From contig JBDTCO010000112.1 in the NCBI GenBank assembly GCA_039923495.1, positions 1 through 64,000 of the forward strand: a DNA stretch of 64,000 nt, written 5' to 3'. The notes beneath the pieces are model-generated. The model was given only the letters and a program-made list of their open reading frames with translations. It ran no database searches and was not told where the DNA came from. The position numbers and the translations under genes are program-made. This DNA is from JBDTCO01 sp039923495 (lineage in GTDB: Bacteria; Myxococcota_A; Polyangia; Palsa-1104). This document shows, one piece after another, positions 50,925 to 60,216 of this stretch (positions within the stretch are counted from its first letter, which is position 1; each line of letters begins with the position of its first letter).

Positions 50925-53900
50925 TCATGCCGACGGGAGGTTGTCGACCAGCGCACCGAGCGCCTGGCGCGCCACGTCGAGCCGGCGATCACGCTCGTTG
51001 CCGGCGAACGCGCGCGAGAGCCGCATGTCGGGGGTGAGCTTCCACGACGTATTCTTCTGCGCGACGAGCTTCATGACGGCCTGGGGATCGAGCGGCGTGT
51101 CGTCGGCGAGCGCGAGCGACAGGCGCGTCTCCCCGAGCTCGAGCGCCGAGGCGCGGAGCTTCCGCGCGAGCGCCTTGACCTGCATGAGCTGCGCGAGGAG
51201 CTGCACCTCGTCGGGCGGATCGCCGTAGCGATCGGTGAGCTCCGCGATGGTGTCCGCGATCTCCTCGTCGTTGCCGGCCTGCGAGAAGCGGCGGTAGAAG
51301 TCGAGGCGCTGCCCGACGTCCGGGCAGTACAGCTCGGGGATGAACGCGGGCACGTCGGAGGTGATCTCGGGATCGCGCGCCTGATCGATGGGCTCGCCGC
51401 GCAGCTCTGCAACCGCCTCGGCGAGGATCTGCGTGTACGTGTCGAAGCCGACCGCGGCGATCGCACCGGACTGCTTGGCGCCGAGCAGATCGCCCGCTCC
51501 ACGGATCTCGAGATCGTGCGACGCCACCTGGAAGCCGGCGCCGAGCTCGGTGAACTTCTGCAGCACGGCGAGGCGCTGCTTCGCCTCGGTGGACAGCGAG
51601 TCCTCGGGCGGGATGAGCAGGTAACAGTACGCGCGCTCGCGCGACCGACCGATGCGACCGCGGAGCTGATAGAGCTGCGCGAGCCCGAACCGATCGGCGC
51701 GGTTGATGAACATCGTGTTGGCGCGCGAGATGTCGAGGCCCGACTCGATGATGGTCGTGCAGAGCAGCATGTCGGCCTTGTGGTCGACGAACTGCACCAT
51801 GACCTTCTCGAGCTCCTCCGGCGGCATCTGCCCGTGACCGACGACGATGCGGAGCTCGGGCAGGAGCGCGCGCAGCTTCGCGGACCACTCGTAGATATCC
51901 TCGACGCGGTTGTGCACGAAGAAGATCTGGCCGCCACGCGCGAGCTCGCGCTTCACGCCCTCGACGACGAGCGCATCGTTGTACTTGCCGACCAGCGTCC
52001 GGACCGCGAGACGATCGACCGGCGGCGTCGTGATGATGGAGATCTCGCGCAGCCCGAGCATCGCCATGTGCAGCGTGCGCGGGATCGGTGTGGCCGATAG
52101 CGTGAGCACGTCGACCTGCGTGCGCAGCTTCTTCAGCTTCTCCTTGTGCGTGACGCCGAAGCGCTGCTCCTCGTCGACGATCACCACGCCCAGGTCCTTG
52201 AAGCGCACGTCTGCGGAGAGCAGCCGATGCGTGCCCACGACGATGTCGACCTTGCCGTCGGCGAGCGCCTTGATGATCTCGGTCTGCTCCTTCGCGGACC
52301 TGAAGCGCGAGAGCGACTCGACGCGGATCGGCATGTCGCGGAGCCGCGCCTTGAACGTGTTGACGTGTTGCTCGACGAGCACCGTCGTGGGCGCGAGGAT
52401 CGCGGCCTGCTTGCCCCCGAGCACGACCTTGGCCGCCGCGCGGATCGCGACCTCCGTCTTGCCGTAGCCGACGTCGCCGCACACGAGGCGATCCATCGGC
52501 CGCGCCTGCTCGAGATCGCCGAGCACGTCGTCGATGGCCTTCTGCTGGTCAGGGGTCTCCTCGAACGGGAACGTCGCCTCGAACTCGGCAAACAGCTCCT
52601 TGGCGTCCGATCCGAGCTGGTAGGCGTGGCCGGGGAGCGCCTGGCGCTGCGCATAGAGCTGGATGAGCTCCTCGGCCATCTGCCGGATCTCGCGCGTGAC
52701 CTTGCCGCGGGTCTTCTCCCACGTGACGCCGCCGAGCTTGTCGACCTTGGGCGTGACGCCGTCGGCGCCCGCGTAGGCCGAGACCTCGCCGAGGCGCCAC
52801 ACGGGCAGGTACAGCGCGCCACCGTCGTACTCGAGGTGCAGGAAGTCGACGCTGACCGCCTCTTCACCGGCGCGCGCCGCCTTGAGCGGGAGCTTGGTGA
52901 GGCCCCTGTAGATGCCCACGCCGTGCTTCACGTGCACGACCGGGTTGCCCGGCTCGAGGTTCTTCAGCGCGTCGCGCTGGAAGCCTGCCGACGCTCGCTT
53001 CGGCGCGCGTCGCACGCTCTTGTCGCCGAAGATCTCGCTCTCCGCGACGAGCGCAGTGCGATCCATCGGCAGGTGAAAGCCATGCCCGAGCGAGCCGACG
53101 GCGATGGACACCTCGCCGTCCGAGCCCGACGACACCTCCTGCCACGACGGCACCGGCCCGATCTCGGCCTTCACGCCATAGCCAGACAGCAAGGAGCGCA
53201 GGCGATCGGCGTGCTGCAGGTTCGGCGCGACCAGCCACACCCGCGTGCCGTCGTCGGCCAGCGCTTCCAGACGATCGACGAGCGGACGCAGCAGCTGCTC
53301 CTGCGCCGCGGCCTTCGCCTTCTGCAGCTCGAGCCGCAAGCCCTCGAGCCGAGCGACCTCGAATCTCACCTGCGCGATGTCGGTCCCGCTCGTCTCCACG
53401 AGCTCGAGCTGCCGCGACTCGAGCAGCGGACGCTTCGTGAAGATCGCGACGATCTCATCGCGGGAAAGGTAAAAGTCCGACGGTGGCAGCGCGAGCTTGT
53501 GGTCCTCCATGCGCGTCGCGTAGCCTCGCTCGTCGTCGGCAGACAGCTCGCGCACGTGATCGAGGCACGCATCCGGCTCCTCGACGAAGATCGTGGCGTC
53601 GGCAGGCACGTACTCGAGGACGGAGACGAGCCTGTCGTGGAACGCGGGCGCGAGGGCTTCCTTGCCGAAGAAGTCCTCGCCGCGCTCGATCTGCTCGACG
53701 ACCGCGCGCGTCTTAGACGACGGCTGCTCGGCCTTGTCCGCCGCGTCCCGCAGGCGCTCGCGGAGCTGGTTGCCCGGGGTGAGCACGATCTCGCGCACGG
53801 GGTGGAGGTACAGCTCCTCGATCTCGCGCAGCGTACGCTGCGTCGCCGGATCGAAGAGACGGATGCGCTCGACGAGATCGCCGAACAGCTCGATACGCAC

Positions 53901-54500
53901 GGGGAAGCGATAGATGGGCGGGAAGACGTCGAGCACGCCGCCGCGCACCGCGAACGTGCCCGGGTCCTCGACGACGGGCACGCGCAGGTAGCCGCCGCGC
54001 GACAGGAGCTCGACCGTCTTGTCGCGGTCGAGCTCCTGCTGCGCCATGACGATGTCGACGAGCGAGCCGAACGACTCCTTGCCGACCACGCGACGTCGCA
54101 GGGCATCGATGGACGCGACGAGCACCTCGCCGTGACCATGAGTCGCCTGCGAGAGCCGGAACAGGGTGCCCATGCGCGACAGCACGATGCGGCGATCGGG
54201 CGTGATGTCGGCGTACGGGCTCGCGTCATCGGCCGGCAGGCGCAGCACGCGCGGCGCGGCGAGCGGATCTCCGTCGTTGGTCTGCGGCAGGAAGAAGTGG
54301 AGATCGCGCTCGAGTTGCTCCGCGCGATCTTCGTCGGGCACGATCGCGAGCACCGGGCGCCTGTCGGTGCGCTCGGCGAGCTGGGCCAGAAGCACGGCCG
54401 TGAAGGAGCCGCCCGCGTCGTAGATGCGCGTGCGCTGGCCGGCGGCCGCGAGCCGGGCCACCTCGAGCAGCCCCTGATGCGCGCTGTACCGGTCGGACAT
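50925..54500 (-). CDS. mfd: Transcription-repair coupling factor
   Basis: 1191 aa, full length. Residues 1-340 resemble the UvrB-like domains. The RNA-polymerase-interacting CarD-like domain spans about 512-600 (Val-Val-His-Val-Lys-His-Gly-Val-Gly-Ile-Tyr). The translocase has Walker A Gly-Asp-Val-Gly-Tyr-Gly-Lys-Thr near 672 and the Asp-Glu-Glu-Gln box near 773. The C-terminal regulatory domain follows. Mfd removes stalled RNA polymerase at lesions and recruits UvrA. The ATG at 54500 gives the expected N-terminus. No defect is visible. Confidence 0.98.
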   Translation of the reverse strand: MSDRYSAHQGLLEVARLAAAGQRTRIYDAGGSFTAVLLAQLAERTDRRPVLAIVPDEDRAEQLERDLHFFLPQTNDGDPLAAPRVLRLPADDASPYADITPDRRIVLSRMGTLFRLSQATHGHGEVLVASIDALRRRVVGKESFGSLVDIVMAQQELDRDKTVELLSRGGYLRVPVVEDPGTFAVRGGVLDVFPPIYRFPVRIELFGDLVERIRLFDPATQRTLREIEELYLHPVREIVLTPGNQLRERLRDAADKAEQPSSKTRAVVEQIERGEDFFGKEALAPAFHDRLVSVLEYVPADATIFVEEPDACLDHVRELSADDERGYATRMEDHKLALPPSDFYLSRDEIVAIFTKRPLLESRQLELVETSGTDIAQVRFEVARLEGLRLELQKAKAAAQEQLLRPLVDRLEALADDGTRVWLVAPNLQHADRLRSLLSGYGVKAEIGPVPSWQEVSSGSDGEVSIAVGSLGHGFHLPMDRTALVAESEIFGDKSVRRAPKRASAGFQRDALKNLEPGNPVVHVKHGVGIYRGLTKLPLKAARAGEEAVSVDFLHLEYDGGALYLPVWRLGEVSAYAGADGVTPKVDKLGGVTWEKTRGKVTREIRQMAEELIQLYAQRQALPGHAYQLGSDAKELFAEFEATFPFEETPDQQKAIDDVLGDLEQARPMDRLVCGDVGYGKTEVAIRAAAKVVLGGKQAAILAPTTVLVEQHVNTFKARLRDMPIRVESLSRFRSAKEQTEIIKALADGKVDIVVGTHRLLSADVRFKDLGVVIVDEEQRFGVTHKEKLKKLRTQVDVLTLSATPIPRTLHMAMLGLREISIITTPPVDRLAVRTLVGKYNDALVVEGVKRELARGGQIFFVHNRVEDIYEWSAKLRALLPELRIVVGHGQMPPEELEKVMVQFVDHKADMLLCTTIIESGLDISRANTMFINRADRFGLAQLYQLRGRIGRSRERAYCYLLIPPEDSLSTEAKQRLAVLQKFTELGAGFQVASHDLEIRGAGDLLGAKQSGAIAAVGFDTYTQILAEAVAELRGEPIDQARDPEITSDVPAFIPELYCPDVGQRLDFYRRFSQAGNDEEIADTIAELTDRYGDPPDEVQLLAQLMQVKALARKLRASALELGETRLSLALADDTPLDPQAVMKLVAQKNTSWKLTPDMRLSRAFAGNERDRRLDVARQALGALVDNLPSA

Positions 54501-54688
54501 GAGGGACGTTGGCTACAACGGGACCGCAGCCGCGACAAGGCCGAACGAAGTCACGGGGTCGCGACGCCGCGCTCGAGGTCGACGTTGTGGTCGGGACCGA
54601 CCAGCTCGAACCACGGAATGTTCACGGCTTTGAGATGCAGTGCGTGACTCCGCGGGACCAAGCTTTCGCGCTCGGTCACGTGCGCTGC

Positions 54689-54694
54689 TACGCT
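54689..54694 (+). promoter_or_regulatory. -10-like box TACGCT for the gluzincin-like protease gene
   Basis: TACGCT ends exactly 6 bases before the ATG at 54701. It is the only clear element in the 200-bp gap divergent from mfd; no Shine-Dalgarno is seen. Confidence 0.5.
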
Positions 54695-54700
54695 GCGTCG

Positions 54701-55999
54701 ATGTCGTTTTCAGCTCGGGCACGGTGTGCGCTCGTCGCATGGATGCTGGTCGCAGGACGTGCGTCCGCCGACGAGAGCGGCGCGCAGACGCCCGCTCAGC
54801 TCCTCACCAGCGCGGCCGACGAGATCCTCCGCCAGGTCGTGGCAGTGCGGGGACTTTCGTCGAGGAGCAAGGTGCAGCGCGGCGTGCTCTCGCGTGCGCA
54901 GATCGGCGAGAAGCTCCGCGCGCGCGTCGACGAGGAGTACACGGTCGCCGAGGTGAGCGCCGAGACGCGCGTGCTAGGAAGGCTGGGCCTCGTGCCCGTC
55001 GGGCTCGACTACAAGAGGCTGCTCATCGATCTGCTCATGGAGCAGGTCGCCGGCTTCTACGACCCCAAGCTCAAGCGGCTCTACATCGCGGACTGGCTGC
55101 CGATGGACATGCAGCGACCGGCCATCGCGCACGAGCTCGAGCATGCGCTCCAGGACCAGCACTTCAACCTGCTCGCACTGACGAAGCCGCTGAAGGACGA
55201 CGGCGATCGGCAGCTCGCGCACGCCGCGCTGGTCGAGGGCGACGGCACCGCCGTGATGCTCGAGCTGCAGGCGCAGAGCATGCGTCTCCCCGTCGAGCAG
55301 CTGCCCGATCTGGTCGCGCAGCTCGGGGAGCAGCTGCTGCACGGCGCGCCGGGGCAGACGCCGATCTTCGACGGCGCGCCGACGTACGTGCGCGACACGC
55401 TGATCTTCCCGTACCTCGAGGGCCTGCGCTTCGTGATGGCGCTGCGAAGGGGCAAGCCGTGGAGCCGCATCGACGCGGTCTTCAAGCAGCCTCCCTCGTC
55501 GACCGAGCAGATCCTGCACCCGGATCACTACGTCTCGCACGACGAGCCCGTGGCCATCGATGCCGCACCGATCGTGGCACTCGCGCCGCGCAAGGAGATC
55601 CGGCGCGACGTGATGGGCGAGCTCGCGCTGCGCCTCCTTTTCCGCACGCGCCTCCCCGAGCCGCAGGCCGATGCCGCCGCGGCAGGCTGGGGCGGCGATC
55701 GCCTCGTCGCCTACGCCGCCGACGAGAAGTCATTGCCCGTCGTCATGGATCGCTCCACCTGGGACACCGAGCTCGACGCCAACGAGGCCTACGACGCCTT
55801 CGTGGCGCTGTTCGGCAAGATCACGGGCTCGAAGGCCGTGACGACAGAGACGACCGCGCGCTACGTCGATGCGAACGGCGAGGTATGGCGCGCCGAGCGC
55901 CGCGGCTCCGACGTCGTCGTGCTCATGGGAGCGCCCCCGCTCGACGAGCAGATCGTCGCCGAGGCGTGGACGGCGTTGCACGCGCACGCCGCAAAGTAG
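54701..55999 (+). CDS. Exported gluzincin-like metalloprotease of unknown substrate
   Basis: 432 aa with a signal peptide (Gly-Arg-Ala-Ser-Ala, residues 19-23). His144-Glu-Leu-Glu-His148 in Ala-His-Glu-Leu-Glu-His-Ala-Leu-Gln-Asp-Gln-His is a zinc-protease motif; Glu179 in Leu-Val-Glu-Gly-Asp-Gly is a likely third ligand. This HELEHALQDQH pattern occurs in uncharacterised bacterial proteins related to minigluzincins. The ATG at 54701 is chosen from the signal peptide and the TACGCT box. Its end is 4 bp from that of the convergent ArsA-like gene. Confidence 0.88.
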   Translation: MSFSARARCALVAWMLVAGRASADESGAQTPAQLLTSAADEILRQVVAVRGLSSRSKVQRGVLSRAQIGEKLRARVDEEYTVAEVSAETRVLGRLGLVPVGLDYKRLLIDLLMEQVAGFYDPKLKRLYIADWLPMDMQRPAIAHELEHALQDQHFNLLALTKPLKDDGDRQLAHAALVEGDGTAVMLELQAQSMRLPVEQLPDLVAQLGEQLLHGAPGQTPIFDGAPTYVRDTLIFPYLEGLRFVMALRRGKPWSRIDAVFKQPPSSTEQILHPDHYVSHDEPVAIDAAPIVALAPRKEIRRDVMGELALRLLFRTRLPEPQADAAAAGWGGDRLVAYAADEKSLPVVMDRSTWDTELDANEAYDAFVALFGKITGSKAVTTETTARYVDANGEVWRAERRGSDVVVLMGAPPLDEQIVAEAWTALHAHAAK

Positions 56000-56003
56000 C
56001 GCT

Positions 56004-57170
56004 TCACGCCGCGAGGTAGGTGAGCAGCCGACCGAGCGCGGGGAGGTCGTACACGTCCTCCTCGAACAGCGGGATCTCGACGATGGGCGCCTTGGTGCGC
56101 GAGCGCAGGCGCTCGACCTGGAGGTGGTCGACGTGGGCGAGCGTGTCGAGCTCCCTGTGCGTGCGCTCGAGGTCGGAGGCGAGCTGCACGATGTCGTCGG
56201 GCTGGAGGCCCTTGAGCTCGGCGCGCGCCGTCAGCTTGGCGACGAGCTCCTCGCGTGTGAACGGTGGAATCGGCGGACGGCCAGGGTGCACGCGGTTCAC
56301 CACGAAGCCACCGAGCGGCAGCTTGGCGGCCTCGAGCCGCTCGAGGAAGAACAGCGCCTCGTCGATCGACATCGCCTCGGCGCTCGACACCAGCACGAAC
56401 GCGACATCCGGCGCGCGCAGCACGGCGTACACCCTCTGCGCGCGCTCCTTGAAGCCGCCGAGGATCTGGTTGAACTCGATGAGGAAGCGCGACATCTCCT
56501 CGAGGAAGCCCGAGCCCACGAACTTGGCCAGCCGACCGAGCACGAACGCCGCACCCATGCCGACCGCCTTCAGCGAGAACGAGCCCGACTTCTCGTGCGG
56601 CTTCGTCAACCACTCGATCGCCGGCGAGTCGATGGCCGCGGACAGGCGCTCGGGCGCGTCGAGGAAGTCGAGCGCGTTCGCCGTAGGGGGCGTGTCGAGC
56701 ACGATGAGGTCGAAGCCACCCTCCGCCTGGATCTCGTAGAGCTTGCTCATCGCCGCGTACTCGTGAGAACCCGCGAGCGAGGTCGAGATCTGCTTGTAGA
56801 GCGGGTTGGCGAAGATGCGATCGCGCGTCTTCTGATCCTTCGCGTTGCGCGTGACCAGCTCGTCGAAGCTGCGCTTCTGATCGAGCATCATCGCGAACAG
56901 CGCGCCACCGTCCGCCACCGCACCACCCAGCTCCAGTGTCGCGCGCGGCACCTCGCGCAGATCGTGACCGAGCCCCTCGAGTCCGAGCGAGTTGGCGAGG
57001 CGTCGCGCCGGATCGATCGTGAGCACCAGGGTCCGACGTCCGGCGCGCGCGGCGCCGAGCGCGAGCGTCGCAGCCGTCGTCGTCTTGCCGACGCCGCCCG
57101 AGCCCACGCACACGATGATGCGACGGTCGCGCAGGAGCGGTGCGAGAGTGGGCATTTCGACAGGTGTCAT
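56004..57170 (-). CDS. ArsA/Get3-like ATPase 1 (canonical P-loop lysine, no signature lysine)
   Basis: 388 aa. The P-loop is Gly-Ser24-Gly-Gly-Val-Gly-Lys29-Thr: the canonical lysine is present, but the signature lysine of the deviant Walker A motif (usually Gly-Lys-Gly-Gly) is Ser. Switch-like Leu-Thr-Ile-Asp-Pro-Ala-Arg-Arg-Leu-Ala (near 45) and Val-Leu-Asp-Thr-Pro-Pro-Thr (near 152) are typical of ArsA/Get3. An amphipathic hydrophobic region near 195-225 could form a client groove. No arsenite-binding cysteines or ars genes are seen. A second ArsA-like gene at 61995 has the complementary lysine pattern. Confidence 0.92.
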   Translation of the reverse strand: MTPVEMPTLAPLLRDRRIIVCVGSGGVGKTTTAATLALGAARAGRRTLVLTIDPARRLANSLGLEGLGHDLREVPRATLELGGAVADGGALFAMMLDQKRSFDELVTRNAKDQKTRDRIFANPLYKQISTSLAGSHEYAAMSKLYEIQAEGGFDLIVLDTPPTANALDFLDAPERLSAAIDSPAIEWLTKPHEKSGSFSLKAVGMGAAFVLGRLAKFVGSGFLEEMSRFLIEFNQILGGFKERAQRVYAVLRAPDVAFVLVSSAEAMSIDEALFFLERLEAAKLPLGGFVVNRVHPGRPPIPPFTREELVAKLTARAELKGLQPDDIVQLASDLERTHRELDTLAHVDHLQVERLRSRTKAPIVEIPLFEEDVYDLPALGRLLTYLAA

Positions 57171-57230
57171 AGGTTCTTTCGACGGACGACGCCAGGCCCT
57201 ACGAGCCTCGCGAGCACGGCGACAATCCGA

Positions 57231-57236
57231 TACATT
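57231..57236 (+). promoter_or_regulatory. -10-like box TACATT for the Mpo1-like gene and following operon
   Basis: TACATT ends exactly 6 bases before the ATG at 57243, in a 72-bp gap divergent from the ArsA-like gene. No Shine-Dalgarno is seen. Confidence 0.5.
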
Positions 57237-57242
57237 CTTCGC

Positions 57243-57581
57243 ATGTTCTTCAAAAAGCCACTGCGCGATTACCTGGTCGAATACGGACAGGACCATGCGC
57301 ACGTCGGTACGCGCGTCACCCACATGCTCGGCATCCCGATGATCGTCGCGTCGCTGCCGCTCCTGCCGCTCAGCCCGCCGCTCGGTGCCGCGCTGTTCGT
57401 CGGTGGCTGGACGCTGCAGTTCATCGGTCACTATGTGTTCGAACACAACGATCCGAAGTTCTTCGGCGACCCGGCGAACCTCGTCATCGGCGTGCTGTGG
57501 GCCGGCATGGAGTGGGCGGAGGTCTTCGGCGTCACGATCCCGGGCCTTCCCCATCTGAACGAGCTCGGCGAGGCTGCGTAA
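57243..57581 (+). CDS. Mpo1-like (DUF962) membrane protein
   Basis: 112 aa with two or three membrane helices. His-x3-Thr-x2-Thr-His-Met-Leu-Gly-Ile-Pro near residue 23, Gln-Phe-Ile-Gly-His-Tyr-Val-Phe-Glu-His-Asn-Asp-Pro near 60 and Trp-Ala-Gly-Met-Glu-Trp match the DUF962 family, whose yeast member Mpo1 is an Fe-dependent fatty-acid alpha-oxygenase. The conserved histidines are present, so a lipid dioxygenase role is possible. The biotin carrier gene starts 1 bp after its stop. Confidence 0.92.
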   Translation: MFFKKPLRDYLVEYGQDHAHVGTRVTHMLGIPMIVASLPLLPLSPPLGAALFVGGWTLQFIGHYVFEHNDPKFFGDPANLVIGVLWAGMEWAEVFGVTIPGLPHLNELGEAA

Positions 57582-57582
57582 C

Positions 57583-58101
57583 ATGATCCGTCGCTACGTC
57601 ATCGAGGTCGCAGGCACCGAGCACGAGGTCGCCGTCGAGGCGCTGTCCGACGGACGCTGGCGCGTCGAGCGTGACGGCCGCAGCGTCGAGTGGGACGCGC
57701 GCAAGATCGCGGGCACGTGGTCGCTCGTCCCCGGGGGCGGCGGCCCGAAGCACGAGGTCGAGGTCGAGCGCCTCGGCAACGATGGCGGCCTCACGGTCAC
57801 GACAGGTGGGCTCGTCGGCATTCCCGCGCGAGTCGTCGATCCGCTGCTGCGCGCTGCCGAGAAGGCTGCAGCTACGCGCCCCGCGGGTCCCGCCGACGTG
57901 AAGAGCCCGATGCCCGGCAAGGTCGTGCGTGCGCTCGTGGCGGTCGGCGCCACCGTCACGGCCGGGCAACCCGTCATGGTCGTGGAGGCCATGAAGATGG
58001 AGAACGAGCTCAAGGCACCGCGCGACGGCAGCGTGAAGGAGATCCGCGTCACCGATGGCCAGGCCATCGAGGCCGGTCAGACGCTCATCGTGCTCGTTTG
58101 A
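57583..58101 (+). CDS. Biotin carboxyl carrier protein of an acyl-CoA carboxylase
   Basis: 172 aa. The C-terminal 75 residues are a biotinyl domain with Val-Glu-Ala-Met-Lys138-Met-Glu-Asn, the biotinylation site. The N-terminal 90 residues form a beta-rich region like that linking carboxylase parts in propionyl-CoA carboxylase carriers. It probably serves the pccB-type subunit at 1659-3215 (inference). Its TGA overlaps the TTG start of the next gene (TTGA). Confidence 0.94.
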   Translation: MIRRYVIEVAGTEHEVAVEALSDGRWRVERDGRSVEWDARKIAGTWSLVPGGGGPKHEVEVERLGNDGGLTVTTGGLVGIPARVVDPLLRAAEKAAATRPAGPADVKSPMPGKVVRALVAVGATVTAGQPVMVVEAMKMENELKAPRDGSVKEIRVTDGQAIEAGQTLIVLV

Positions 58102-59063
58102 AGCGCGCGCTGCTCACGCTGACCTTCGTTGCGAGTTGCGTCGCGGGCGTCGCGAGCTGCAAGAAGCCCGTCGACACGGCCCCGATCGCCGCCGAGGCTG
58201 CGGGCCTTCAGCAGCACGAGAATGAGCTGCTCGGTCGCCGCGGCGCTTTGCAGCGCGAGCGCACGGCGATCTCGCAGCAGCGCCAGCAGCTCCTCGAGAA
58301 GCGGTCCGCGAGTGGCGCCAGCCCGTCCTCGCTCGACGAGGAGGACAAGCAGCTCAGCGCGAAGGAGATCGCCGTCGCGTCCGAGCAGACGGCCGTCGAT
58401 CAGAAGCTCGACGAGCTCCTGCACGCCCGCGCCGAGCTCGTGCAGAGAGCGACGAGCGCCGTGCAAGGCGCCGCCGGTGCAGATCCGCTCGAGCATGCTG
58501 CACACCGCGAGCAATCCGTCGCCGAGCGCGAGAAGGCGATGGCGGGACGCGAGGCAGACGTCGCCGAGCGCGAGGCCAAGCTCGCGCTACGCGAGGCACA
58601 GGAAGCGAAGCGCGAGAAGGACACCTGCTCGACCGTCTTGACCGCTGTTCCCGTTGCCGCGCCGCCGTCGACCGGCAAGAAGTACAGCGCGCACGACGTC
58701 GATCCGGTCTACAAAAAGGCGCTCAAGATCATGCAGGAGCGCGGCATCCTGGCCGCCGATCTCCCTCCGGGCACCAGCAAGCTCATCGACGAGACGAAGG
58801 CCGCCATGAAGAGCGGCGATTTCATGCGCGCGAAGTACGCCGCCGATCAACTCCTCGGCACCGTCGAGGAGATCAAGATCGACCGCAACTTCATCTCCGC
58901 GAAGATGGGTCGCCTCTCGTCTGCGATGCGCGGCAAGAAGCTGGAGGGCGATGCCGGCAAGAATACCGACGCGCTCCTCCGGGACGCCACCGCGCACTAC
59001 AGCGACGGCCGCTTCGCCGACGCCAACCAGAAGATCAACAAGCTCTTCGCAATGCTGAAGTAG
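58098..59063 (+). CDS. Coiled-coil lipoprotein
   Basis: 321 aa from a TTG in the biotin carrier stop. The signal ends in Gly-Val-Ala-Ser-Cys (Cys21), a good lipobox. Residues 35-180 are a long Glu/Gln/Arg/Ala heptad-rich coiled coil, including repeats of Ala-Glu-Arg-Glu. The rest (210-321) is a helical domain with Tyr-Lys-Lys-Ala-Leu-Lys-Ile. No enzyme motif is seen; a periplasmic structural or adaptor role is likely. It is convergent with the phosphofructokinase gene. Confidence 0.85.
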   Translation: MKRALLTLTFVASCVAGVASCKKPVDTAPIAAEAAGLQQHENELLGRRGALQRERTAISQQRQQLLEKRSASGASPSSLDEEDKQLSAKEIAVASEQTAVDQKLDELLHARAELVQRATSAVQGAAGADPLEHAAHREQSVAEREKAMAGREADVAEREAKLALREAQEAKREKDTCSTVLTAVPVAAPPSTGKKYSAHDVDPVYKKALKIMQERGILAADLPPGTSKLIDETKAAMKSGDFMRAKYAADQLLGTVEEIKIDRNFISAKMGRLSSAMRGKKLEGDAGKNTDALLRDATAHYSDGRFADANQKINKLFAMLK

Positions 59064-59092
59064 CCCTGCAAGGGAGACACGCCGCAGAGGCG

Positions 59093-60187
59093 CTACTGCG
59101 CGAGCATGCCTTCGGACTCCTCGAAGATGCGGCGGCGCCACTGGGCGAGCGGGCTCGAGCCGTCGAGGATCTTGGCGGTCTCGGCGAGCATCTCGTCGAG
59201 CGGGCTGAGGATGACGTACGGGTCGTAGGGACACGCGGCGCGCGTGATGCCGGGGCCGAACCAGCCGGCCATGAAGCCGGTCTCTCCGTCGGCGAGCCCC
59301 CGGACGGCGGCGTGGGCGAGGCGTGCGCCGAGGAGGCGATCGAACGCGCTCGGGGTGCCGCCGCGGACGACGTGCCCGAGCACGGTGACGCGCGTGTCGA
59401 CGTCCGGGATGACGTGCTCCATGCGCGCGTCGATGGCGGCCTTGAGCTTCTGCACGTCGAGCTTGACGCCCTCGGCCTTGATGACCATGACGCGACGCTT
59501 GCCGGTGTCGCGCCTGTACGCGAGCTCCATCGCGCGGCACACCTGCTCGACGAGCTGCTCGTCGGTGCGACCGGCCTCGCGCACGAGGACCGCGTCGGCG
59601 CCCGCGGCGACGGCAGCGGTCATCGCGAGGTAGCCGCAGTCGCGCCCCATGACCTCGATGATGAACGTGCGGCGGTGCGCGGTGGCCGTGTCGCAGATGC
59701 GATCGCAGGCCTCGATGATCGTGTTCATCGCGGTGTCGGTGCCGATGGCCATGGACGTGCAGCCGAGGTCGTTGTCGATCGAAGCGGGCAAGCCTCCGAC
59801 GAGCAGCGCGTCACCCTCGTGCGTCGGCGCGCCCATGATCGCGCGCGCACCGGTGAGCGAGCCGTTCCCGCCGATGACGAGCAGCGCGGAGATGCGCATC
59901 TCGACGACGCGGCGGCGCGCCTCGATCTGCCCCTCCGCAGTCGGGAAGACCTTGCTGCGCGCCGAGCCGAGCAGCGTGCCGCCGCGACGCGCGTTCTCGT
60001 CGAGCGCGCGCATGTCGAGCGCTCGCGTGTGTCCCGCGAGCAGGCCGACATAGCCATCGTCGATGCCAACGAGCTCGAGCCCGAGCGCACGGCTGACGCG
60101 AGCCGCGCTGCGCAGCGCCGCGTTCATGCCCGGCGCGTCTCCGCCGGAGGTGAGGATGCCGATGCGCGCACCTGGACGTAGCTTCAT
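59093..60187 (-). CDS. pfkA: 6-phosphofructokinase
   Basis: 364 aa. Gly-Gly-Asp-Ala-Pro-Gly-Met-Asn-Ala near residue 15, Ala-Ser-Ile-Asp138-Asn-Asp (catalytic base) and Glu-Val-Met-Gly-Arg-Asp-Cys-Gly-Tyr match the PfkA family. The nucleotide loop is Gly-Gly-Asn108-Gly-Ser where E. coli has Gly-Gly-Asp-Gly-Ser. Gly109 suits ATP rather than pyrophosphate, since PPi enzymes have Asp there. A GAGGAG ribosome site precedes the ATG at 60187, which excludes the longer upstream frame. A class I aldolase for the next glycolytic step is at 30.7 kb. Confidence 0.95.
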   Translation of the reverse strand: MKLRPGARIGILTSGGDAPGMNAALRSAARVSRALGLELVGIDDGYVGLLAGHTRALDMRALDENARRGGTLLGSARSKVFPTAEGQIEARRRVVEMRISALLVIGGNGSLTGARAIMGAPTHEGDALLVGGLPASIDNDLGCTSMAIGTDTAMNTIIEACDRICDTATAHRRTFIIEVMGRDCGYLAMTAAVAAGADAVLVREAGRTDEQLVEQVCRAMELAYRRDTGKRRVMVIKAEGVKLDVQKLKAAIDARMEHVIPDVDTRVTVLGHVVRGGTPSAFDRLLGARLAHAAVRGLADGETGFMAGWFGPGITRAACPYDPYVILSPLDEMLAETAKILDGSSPLAQWRRRIFEESEGMLAQ

Positions 60188-60216
60188 GCGTTCTCCTCTA
60201 TCCGACACGGCTGGAA

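Noticed and set aside
52146..54647. 833-codon open frame antisense to mfd, and similar long antisense frames (for example 26319-28724 and 1677-3242)
   Set aside because: GC-rich genes leave stop-free frames on the opposite strand. These translate to Arg/Asp/Val/His-rich sequence without motifs, while the sense genes have clear family motifs.
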